From the NCBI RefSeq assembly GCF_037076565.1, contig NZ_AP029028.1, forward strand, positions 434,001 to 498,000: a stretch of DNA of 64,000 nt, given 5' to 3'. Origin of the DNA: Herbaspirillum sp. DW155. GTDB lineage: Bacteria; Pseudomonadota; Gammaproteobacteria; Burkholderiales; Burkholderiaceae_D. Shown piece by piece: positions 9,194-17,100 of this stretch (its first letter is position 1; each line of letters begins with the position of its first letter). A program made the translations under genes and the position numbers. The notes below the pieces were generated by a model. That model saw nothing but the letters and a program-made list of their open reading frames with translations, had not been told where the DNA came from and did not search any database.

Positions 9194-10072
9194 ATGGATA
9201 GCTATTCACTATCTTTCGATGTGAGCCCCATGCTAATGTCGAGCCAAGCCCTTCGTTATGCGCATCAGTTGCTGGATGCGCGCGCCCAGTCTCGCATCAT
9301 CCCGCGCATTTCCGAGTCCGAACCGCTGTCGGTCGAAGACGCCTACGAAATCGCCCACAACATCCGCAACATCCGCGTCGCCCAAGGCGAGCAGCCCATC
9401 GGCCGCAAGATCGGTTTCGTGGTGCGCAAGAACTGGGAACGTTACGGCATCCTCGACGATGGCCGCATCCCGACCTGGGCACCGATGTACGACGCCACGG
9501 TACGCTTCGCCGAAGACAATCATGGCGTCCAGTCGCTGACCGGAGCCGTGCAGCCGCGTATCGAACCGGAAATCGTCTTCAAGCTCGGCAAGACCCCGGC
9601 GCCCGGCGCCTCGCTCGATGAGCTGGCCGATTGCCTGGAATGGATGGCGCATGGCTTTGAGATCGTGGTCTGCCCGTTCCCCAACTGGGAATTCACGGTG
9701 GCCGATTCGATTGCCGCCTTCGGCCTGCATGGCACCCTGATCGTGGGCGAGCCGCACGTGCTGTCCTCTGCGACCAAGCACCACCTGCCGCAGATCCTGG
9801 CCAGCGCCAGTGTTTCCCTGTCCTGCAATACCGAATCCTCCAGCGTGCTGCGCGCGGCCGGTTTCTGCAATGACGAGATGGATAGTCCCCTGCATGCCCT
9901 GTGGCACCTGCACCAGCTGCTGCAGAAGCAGACCCGCTTCCGCCAGTTGCAGGCCGGCGAGATCATCAGCACCGGCACCTGGACCGATGCCTGTCCCATC
10001 GGGCCGGGCCAGACCTGGATCACAGCCTTCTCCGGCGTGACCCTGCCGGGTCTGACGGTCTCCTTCGTCTGA
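9194..10072 (+). CDS. 2-keto-4-pentenoate hydratase / FAH-superfamily enzyme
   Basis: A 292-residue member of the hydratase/decarboxylase branch of the fumarylacetoacetate hydrolase superfamily (MhpD-like). Evidence is the N-terminal [14 protein letters not shown] helix, [12 protein letters not shown], the metal-binding [10 protein letters not shown] and a [12 protein letters not shown] segment, plus the C-terminal [18 protein letters not shown]. Such enzymes hydrate 2-hydroxy-dienoates in meta-cleavage pathways, but no other pathway gene is nearby, so the substrate is unknown. The start is uncertain: ATGs at 9194, 9230 and 9236 are all possible and none has a clear Shine-Dalgarno. It is followed after 19 bases by the YaiI gene. 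Confidence 0.8.
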   Translation: MDSYSLSFDVSPMLMSSQALRYAHQLLDARAQSRIIPRISESEPLSVEDAYEIAHNIRNIRVAQGEQPIGRKIGFVVRKNWERYGILDDGRIPTWAPMYDATVRFAEDNHGVQSLTGAVQPRIEPEIVFKLGKTPAPGASLDELADCLEWMAHGFEIVVCPFPNWEFTVADSIAAFGLHGTLIVGEPHVLSSATKHHLPQILASASVSLSCNTESSSVLRAAGFCNDEMDSPLHALWHLHQLLQKQTRFRQLQAGEIISTGTWTDACPIGPGQTWITAFSGVTLPGLTVSFV

Positions 10073-10091
10073 CCACGGCCCTGCCGCGCTG

Positions 10092-10547
10092 ATGGCCATC
10101 TGGGTGGATGCCGATGCCTGTCCGGGCGTCATCAAGGAGATGCTGTTTCGCGTCGCCGACCGCACCACGATCCTCGTGACGCTGGTGGCCAACCGGCCCT
10201 TGCGCACGCCGCCTTCGCGCTACATCAAATCCATGGTGGTGCCCGCCGGCTTCGACGTGGCGGACCAGGAGATCGCCCGTCAGGTCGCGCCCGGCGATCT
10301 GGTCATCACCGCCGACATCCCGCTGGCCGCCGACGTCGTGGCCAGGGGCGCAGTGGCACTCAATCCGCGCGGCGAGCTGTATACGGCCCAGAACATCGGC
10401 CATCACTTGAGCACCCGCAATTTCATGGAAGAGCTGCGCAGCAGCGGCGTGGAGACCGGCGGCCCCGCCGCCTTCAGTGCCAGCGACGGCCGCGCCTTCG
10501 CCCGCGAACTGGACCGCTACGTGCTCAAAGCTTCACGTCCGGCCTGA
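10092..10547 (+). CDS. UPF0178 / YaiI family protein
   Basis: A 151-residue cytosolic protein matching UPF0178 (YaiI/YqxD). The family begins with a DADACP motif (here residues 5-10) and carries [20 protein letters not shown] and the [23 protein letters not shown] segment, all present. Its PIN/NYN-like fold suggests a nuclease-like active site with conserved Asp residues, but no activity is established. It probably is co-transcribed with the upstream hydratase gene. Confidence 0.92.
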   Translation: MAIWVDADACPGVIKEMLFRVADRTTILVTLVANRPLRTPPSRYIKSMVVPAGFDVADQEIARQVAPGDLVITADIPLAADVVARGAVALNPRGELYTAQNIGHHLSTRNFMEELRSSGVETGGPAAFSASDGRAFARELDRYVLKASRPA

Positions 10548-10558
10548 TCCCGCGGATA

Positions 10559-11023
10559 TCACTGCTCCCGCAGCCAGGTCTGGGTGCGGCCCAGCATGGG
10601 CATGCCGACATAACCGCGCACATTGAGCTTTTGCCCGTCATCGACGACCGACAGCTTGCTCTTGTAGACCTTGCCATTGGCCGGATCGATGATCTGGCCG
10701 CCGTTGTACTCATCCCCATCCTTCTTCAGGCCCGACAGGATGGTCATGCCGATGACCGGCTTGTCCTTCAGCTCACCTTCGCACTTCTGGCAGACCGGGT
10801 TCTGGTCTTCGTCCGGCGCACGGAAGAGCTTCTCGATCTTGCCGCTCAGTTCGCCATTGTTTTCGCTGATGCGGATCAAGGCCTTGGGCTTGCCGGTGGC
10901 GTCATCGATGCTCTTCCACAGACCCACCGGTGAGCCATCGGCCCAGGCGGTGGCGCTGCAGGCGAGACCGGCCATCAGTGCGAGAGCGGTCATCAGACGG
11001 GAAGGCCGATTGAGTCGGGGCAT
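10559..11023 (-). CDS. Exported DUF2147 protein
   Basis: A 154-residue protein with a classical signal peptide: basic MPRLNRPSR, hydrophobic LMTALALMAGLACSATA, cleavage likely after AWA. The mature part carries DUF2157-unlike, DUF2147-typical features: GLWKSIDDATGKPKALIRI near its start, a CQKC pair and the ending GRTQTWLR. The Cys pair may form a disulfide in the periplasm. DUF2147 proteins are single-domain envelope proteins, in some species induced by stress, of unknown function. Transcribed convergently with the YaiI gene. Confidence 0.88.
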   Translation of the reverse strand: MPRLNRPSRLMTALALMAGLACSATAWADGSPVGLWKSIDDATGKPKALIRISENNGELSGKIEKLFRAPDEDQNPVCQKCEGELKDKPVIGMTILSGLKKDGDEYNGGQIIDPANGKVYKSKLSVVDDGQKLNVRGYVGMPMLGRTQTWLREQ

Positions 11024-11822
11024 GCTTGTCTCCTGGTAATGAAGTTGGACTGTCTGATAAAAAGCACGATTGTTCTAATTTTTATCGGGCTAGTCTACAC
11101 CAGTCGCTGTCAGCGAGTGCAGGTTTGATGCGCAGCGTGGATGCGATGTTTTCGTGAGACACGTTCCCTTGGTCATGATGGCGTCCCGTCCCCATCGATG
11201 TGCCGCAAAGTGTGTGCCTGAGTGCGGGCTACCCAATCGTGATCCGGCTACGCTTTTCTTGCACCAGCGAACACAGCAAAGTTCGGCTGGCCAGCGATGA
11301 ACTTTTGCCCGGCAATTTTCCTTATTGTTTCAAGCCTTGGCCTATTCGCTTGATGACTGTCTGGCGCGAGCCTCGTGCACAGGTCAGCGGCATCAGATCT
11401 ACTCAGGTTCATAGATCGTCCGTTTCGAAGGTCCGTTCTTTGAGTGAGGACGTCCGCAATCCATTCAAGACTTGCGATTCGTTGATTTCATTTCTGTCCC
11501 GGTCACTTAGCGTCAGAAATGGACGATCCATCCCTTCCTCCTGACCTCCCCGAGATTTAATTTCCTAGATTTTTCCTAATGAAGATTAGGCGAAAGATTG
11601 TAGAAATTATTTTCTGCCTGCTTATGCTTGAGAAGGCCAGCTCTTTCAAGAGAGACGCGCTACGCCCAAGTGGCTCCCGTTGCCATACGTATCTTTGATA
11701 TAGGTAGTTACGGCAATAGAAATCCGGCTCCTGATTTATTCGACCAATATTTTTTAGCTTCCAAGCACAACTGCTATGCAATCTAACGGGTCATTTTTAT
11801 ATCGCATGTTCAGCAGCGATAG
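11024..11822. other. AT-richer intergenic stretch with no recognisable gene
   Basis: About 800 bases between the DUF2147 gene and the RTX remnant. Composition is AT-richer than the flanking chromosome and no frame shows a convincing ribosome site, domain or codon pattern. The first bases should hold the DUF2147 promoter. The stretch probably marks the left edge of the accessory block and may be decayed foreign DNA. Confidence 0.5.
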
Positions 11823-12263
11823 AAGCCGCTTTCCGATCGGGCTGATCTTGCTCGCTTCCGCTCTTGCGGTCGGCCTTACGAGCAGGTGCGCGACATGGTG
11901 AACTGGTGGATGCGAGCAACCGCCAAGCCCGGTGAAATGGTCAAACAGATCAAGCTGGACAGCGTAGTCACACCGCTGCTGACTTCCTACACCTTCATCG
12001 CCGACACTCCGGCCAAAGCGACTGGTGAACTCTACGGCCAGGTCAATACCATCAGAGGCGTCAACGGTCACAGCCTTGGTGGATATCTCTCCACTGCCTT
12101 CACGCCTCTGTTCGGTGCCAATGTCGCTGAAGTCACCACCATGGCCGCAAAGATCGCGCTGAAGGTGGATGGACGCGGCGATCTGTTCGCCAAGGGCCGT
12201 CAGATCGCGTTGGAAATCGACACTGCAGACACAGAAAAAAGGAGACCTAAAGCATGGGCGTAG
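11823..12263 (+). pseudogene. Remnant of an RTX-lipase paralogue
   Basis: The frame is open from 11823 without a clear start codon. It encodes a lipase-like segment with DMVNWWMRATAKPGEM, then the nucleophile motif GHSLGG in VNGHSLGGYLSTAF. It then jumps directly to MAAKIALKVDGRGDLF, a stretch found hundreds of residues downstream of GHSLGG in the large RTX protein at 14150-19021. The remnant therefore has a large internal deletion, and it stops just where that protein starts its calcium-binding repeats. About 25 consecutive bases around 12164-12190 are identical to 15263-15288. Not expected to be functional. Confidence 0.75.
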
Positions 12264-12952
12264 TCATCGTTCCCGCTTTCCTGATCGCACTCTCAGTTTT
12301 TGTCGTGCTCATGATATTGGCGCTGCGAGTGCCCAAGACGCGATGGGGGAAACTGTTTTGGTTTGCGGTCGTGCTGTCCCCCGTAGTCTGGCTCACATGG
12401 GACATTCCATACGGTTATGTCCGGTTCAAGATGGCTTGCTATGCCGATGCCGGTTTGAAGGTCTACGAAAAGGACCTCCCCCCCGCGAGACGTATCAGAT
12501 TGGTGGAGGGTAGCTTCCTCACACCTAGGTATGTATTCAATAAATTCCCATCGATACAGCAGGTCGAAGTTCGCGACGAAAAATTTAACAATGTCAGACC
12601 AACGGCCTACGCAGTTTATGAAAGGGGCGAGGATGGAAAGTTGATTTCAACTGCTATGGATAAGGTCGAGGAAATTCACGGTTCGCTAATGCTTGTCGAG
12701 TCTGCGCCCTCTCAAGCAGATTACACGATCAACGAGACGAGGGAGATTTTGCCGTATCGCTTATACAAAACCCACTACACATTACATAGGAAGGAAAAGC
12801 AGCTAGTTGCTGAAACTATCGCCTACAGCTACAAAACGGGGGATTTCATCTGGGATAGTTTCGGATGCGGTCCACGCGGGCCAATCTTTTATGAACTAAA
12901 TACTTTGTTCGCTTTAATTACTAGAATTCATTTCATAAATAGGGTCTGTTAA
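12254..12952 (+). CDS. Small membrane-anchored protein, C-terminus replaced by IS sequence
   Basis: A 232-residue protein with two N-terminal hydrophobic segments (about residues 3-24 and 33-48) followed by a soluble domain of roughly 180 residues, probably periplasmic or cytoplasmic depending on topology. No family recognised. The start is well supported by AAGGAG 9 bases upstream. The IS insertion at 12922 changes the end: the current product ends RIHFINRVC, whereas excising the IS and one TA copy gives REP and a stop at 13789-13791. The body of the protein is therefore intact. Position after an RTX-lipase remnant suggests an accessory or immunity role, which is inference. Confidence 0.65.
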   Translation: MGVVIVPAFLIALSVFVVLMILALRVPKTRWGKLFWFAVVLSPVVWLTWDIPYGYVRFKMACYADAGLKVYEKDLPPARRIRLVEGSFLTPRYVFNKFPSIQQVEVRDEKFNNVRPTAYAVYERGEDGKLISTAMDKVEEIHGSLMLVESAPSQADYTINETREILPYRLYKTHYTLHRKEKQLVAETIAYSYKTGDFIWDSFGCGPRGPIFYELNTLFALITRIHFINRVC

Positions 12953-13780
12953 CTTTTTATCGTGCGTGTTAACTTCTTCGTATGGCACGAAGAGAAGAAC
13001 TAACAGACGAACAATGGGCGATTCTGGAGCCGCTGATACCAGAAACACCTAGACGTGATGATGGGCGTGGACGCCCGGAATTGCACAGCAACCGCGCCGT
13101 CATGAACGGGATTCTCTGGGTGCTACGCACCGGTGCGGCCTGGTGTGATTTGCCAGATCGGTTCCCCTCTGGCACGACATGCTTCCGAAGATTTTCGCGC
13201 TGGGTCAAGAGTGGCGTGCTACGGCACATACTCGAAGCACTGGCGCAACACCTCGAAGAGGTTGGCCAAATCAATCTTTCCGAATGCTTTATTGACGGCA
13301 CGTTTGTGTTGGCAAAAAAAGGGGCCCAAAGGTCGGAAAGACCAAGCGGGGCAAGGGTACGAAGCTCATGGTTATTGCAGACGCTACTGGTCTTCCACTC
13401 GGCGTGCACACGTCTTCTGCTAGCCCACATGAAGTCACCCTTGTCGAGGCTACCCTCGATGAGATTGTCACAGTGGGACGACCCGAACGAATTATTGGGG
13501 ATCGCGCCTACGATAGTGATCCGCTCGATCAAAGACTTGCTGCCAAAGGCATTGAACTGATCGCACCACACAAGAGCAATCGAAAAAGAGCGGTCACTCA
13601 AGACGGCCGGGCGCTGCGCCGATACCGGCGCCGATGGAAGATCGAACGACTGTTTGCCTGGCTTAATGCCTTCAAGCGTGTACTTACCCGATGGGAGCGT
13701 TGCGCCGATCATTACACAGGCTTCGTTCATCTCGCTTTCTCCGTCATCCTCATGCGGCGCTATTTATGAAATGGGTTCTA
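12922..13780 (+). mobile_element. IS5-family insertion sequence, copy 1
   Basis: An 859-bp block that recurs in opposite orientation at 50364-51222. Its ends are inverted repeats (GAATTCATTTCATAAATAG at the left; GAACCCATTTCATAAATAG read inward from the right, 2 mismatches), each bordered by TA. Taking TA as a 2-bp target duplication leaves an 855-bp element. It encodes one transposase split over two frames. All deduced frames agree between the two copies, so transposition is recent. Confidence 0.93.
12982..13769 (+). CDS. IS5-family DDE transposase, two frames joined by -1 frameshift
   Basis: The first frame (12982 onward) starts MARREELTDEQWAILEPLIP and carries the N-terminal DNA-binding region and the first catalytic Asp (ECFIDGTF). 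The second frame (ending 13769) carries the second Asp (IIGDRAYDSD) and the Glu (RRRWKIERLFAWL). A run of seven A followed by four G (13314-13324) lies at the switch, and a -1 slip there joins the two frames into about 262 residues. Frame-shifted transposases are known in the IS427 group of IS5. The same arrangement in both copies argues for programmed shifting rather than mutation. Confidence 0.9.
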
Positions 13781-14149
13781 GAGAACCCTAGTCCTTTTTT
13801 ATTAGGAAATATCATGGAAAGAACGACAAAACTCAAAGAGATCGCGCAGCTTATTCAGGCAGCCTATGCCTGATACATCCATGTGCAAAAATGATATTAA
13901 CTTCATGAGTAAGTTAATAAAAATCAACGATAGAGGTCCGGATAATCTTTGCCTCAGCCTTGGAGAAGCTTGCGCCGACACTCACGTTTTCGCAGCTCAA
14001 TACCCTTGTGCAAGCGGCCAGCAATGACATGCAGGCCAGCCTTGAGCGCGTGCTCGACGCAGTGCGTCGGATTGTGACCGGCACGGACTTCCCCATTACG
14101 CGGGTACGCATCTCCTCAGGCAATCTCTACCTACCGCTACATCAAGCGA
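13781..14149 (+). pseudogene. Broken 5' portion of the RTX-lipase gene
   Basis: Between the IS and the long RTX frame lie apparent N-terminal pieces in order but in different frames. A short frame from ATG 13814, with AGGA upstream, encodes 19 residues (MERTTKLKEIAQLIQAAYA) and stops. A second frame, open from 13921, encodes LTFSQLNTLVQAASNDM and LDAVRRIVTGTDFPITRV, which resemble N-terminal parts of RTX lipases. The long frame then takes over with YRYIKRLTTPADQAVRY around 14132-14182. This looks like frameshift and deletion damage in one ancestral gene. Assignment to that gene is from remembered family patterns. Confidence 0.55.
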
Positions 14150-17100
14150 TTGACGACACCGGCAGATCAAGCAGTACGCTACTCGCAGGCCGAACTGTCA
14201 GGGCTCAAAGCCATTTACTTTGATACCGCCGATACGCTGTCGGAATATGCGGCAAGAGTATTCAACTGGACGTCCGTCGAATCGAGTCTCTTGGCAGACA
14301 GAGGCATCAATGCAAATCAGGGGGGCGGCGCGCTGATTCCTGAAGGCAGCTTGCTTGACTTTGTAGGCCATAGTTTGGGCGGCCATTTGGCCATCCTGGC
14401 GTCGCGCTTTTTTCCACAACTCGCCGACCAAGTCGTCACACTCAATGGACCTGGTTTTTTGCCGGTAGCAGAATCTGTGCTGAGTCGTTTCAGTCCAAAT
14501 TGGAAAGACGAAAAAATACTTCGCATGGAAGGAACGGGCGATGGCGTGTCTGAAATCGGCACAGTGTATCCAGGCAAGCGGGTGCTGCTTGGGCAAGAAA
14601 GTGAGCGGAGTGTATTTTCGCCATTTTCAGTCAACCACGACAAAGTTAATAGCGTCGATGGATTGGCTCTGACGGAGTTGATCGGGAAACTGGATCCACG
14701 TTACGCAGCCGATGCAAGACTGGCCAAGTCTCTGATTGATTCAGTCTCCAATATTTCGGCTCACAGTTACGAAGAGCTGCTTGATGATTTCAGGCGGCTC
14801 TTTTTCCCTGAGGGTATTGCCCCGACATCGCTTAACAAGGAATCAGATCCAGTTTCTAGAGATTCCTTTTACGTCAATATCTCAGCATTGGCTGAAAAAG
14901 CAGCGTTCAAGTCTGCTGAAGGCAGACTGACCATCGACTATCTGGGTGGAAGAAATGCCGAAAACCTTGTGCAGCACGCCTTAATGGATGTGGCCTACCG
15001 CTACGCCCTGGTCACCGGCAACCCCTTCGTCGTCACAGGCGCAGACTACAGCGCTGTCAATACAAACGGCAAACTGGATCTCTTTGATAAGACCAGCGGC
15101 ACGGGCAAGCTGACCCAGCAATACCTCAGTGACCGGGCTAACTTCCTCGTCTGGAAAATCAGTAAGAACAATGCCGACGCAGACTACGCCAAAGTCATCA
15201 GCAGCGATACCACCGAGGGCGATTGGGACTACACCGATATGGCCGCCAAGATCGCGATGAAGGTGGATGGACGCGGCGATCTGTTCAGCACGGCGCATCA
15301 GATCATCTTTGGCACCGACACGTCCGATACCCTGACGGGTAAAGATCAACGCGACCACCTGTATGGTGGTGATGGCGACGACACCCTGATCGGTGGCGAC
15401 GGCGCCGATTATCTGGAGGGCGGCAATGGTGCTGATATCTATCAGGCCGCGGACGGCGACATCCTCTTTGATGCTGACAGTCAGGGCGTGGTCATTCTGG
15501 CCGGCAAGCGCCTGACCGGTGCCACGCAGCGGCTCAGTGAACACCGCTGGCAGGGTGCCGCCGGAGAAATCTACACCCGCAATGGCGATGATCTGGACAT
15601 CACACTGGACGCCCAACGCATCACGATCAAGGACGGCTATCTGCGCCGTCTTGCCGCACCGAGCGGCGTGCTGGGTCTGGCGCTGACGGGCGAGGTGGCG
15701 ACACCGCCGGGCGATGGCAGGGTCTACACCGGCAGTAACTTGCGCGACATCTGGGAGTGGCAGCGCATTTATGGTGTCGGTTACTACGAGACCACCGGCC
15801 GTGAGACCTTTCGCATGGGAGCGGGCGATGATCAGGTGGCCTCGGTCGGGGGCGGAGATATCTTTTACGGCGAGGACGGCAACGATGTCTTCATCGCCAC
15901 CGACGGCGACAATTATGGCGAGGGTGGCAACGGCAACGATGTGCTGGCCGATGGCGTGATGCTGGACTACATCTCGCGCCCGGTCTGGCAGGAGGGCGAT
16001 CAGTACTACGTCCCCTTCCTCGGTTGGACACAGGGGCCGGGCTACTGGCGTGACGAGCCCGACGTGCCCGACGTGGAGCGACAGGAGCGCACACTGGGCA
16101 CGACCGGTATCGTGATGCATACGCTGACCGGCACCATTGACCGCATCAACACCAATACCAAGGACAGCTATGCCGGTGGTCAGGGTGACGACTGGCTGTG
16201 GGGCGAGGGCGGCGACGATGTGCTGGCGGGCGATGCCGGTAACGATGTGGTCTATGGTGGCGAAGGCCGGGACGAGGTCACGGGCGGAGACGGCGACGAC
16301 ATCCTGTCAGGCGACGACCTCACGCTCAATACGGCCGGTGCCCGGCATGGAGATGACTTCGTGGACGGTGGTGCGGGCAACGACACCCTGTTCGGCAACG
16401 GCGGGCAGGACGATCTCTGGGGCGGCGACGGGGATGACCGGATCTGGGGCGATGATGCGTTCACGCCGCTCAAGTTTCACGGTGACGACTGGATTTCAGG
16501 CGGGGCCGGCAATGACAGGATCTATGCGGGTGGCGGCGATGACATCGCCTACGGAGACGAGGGCCATGACCTGGTGGTAGGGGGCGAAGGCGATGACCTG
16601 CTGTACGGTGGAGACGGAAACGACCGCCTGGTGGGAGACCTGCCATCGGCCGCGGACCGCGACGCGGGGACGCACCTCTACGTGAGCGCCACCGAATGGA
16701 GTGCCAGGTTCTATCAAACGCAACTGGCCAACGGCACGCTGTCCAGCTATGCCGAACGCTATCAAGCCGATGAGGCCGCCCCGGGTGGCAACGATGTGCT
16801 GGACGGCGGCGCGGGAGACGACACGCTGATGGGCGGACGGGGTAACGACATCCTGCAGGGTGGCACGGGCAGTGATACCTATCTCTTCCATCTCGGCGAT
16901 GGCGTCGACTTCATCAGAGAAGCCGCAGGAAATGTGAGCGACGTCGATATTCTGCAACTCGGTAGCGGGCTGACAGCCGCTGCCACGGTGGTGACGCGCC
17001 AAGGCGATGATCTGATCCTCAATTGGGGCGGCGATGATGCCGTGATCGTGAATGCCTTCTTTGCGGCAGACGCGTCGGGCCGCATCGAGCAGGTCGTATT

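Noticed and set aside
11200-11544. 114-codon frame in the gap after the DUF2147 gene
   Set aside because: No ribosome site, no domain and no coding-type codon pattern; left as non-coding.
11557-11781. 74-codon minus-strand frame in AT-rich DNA
   Set aside because: No start support and no recognisable protein features; chance frame in degraded DNA.
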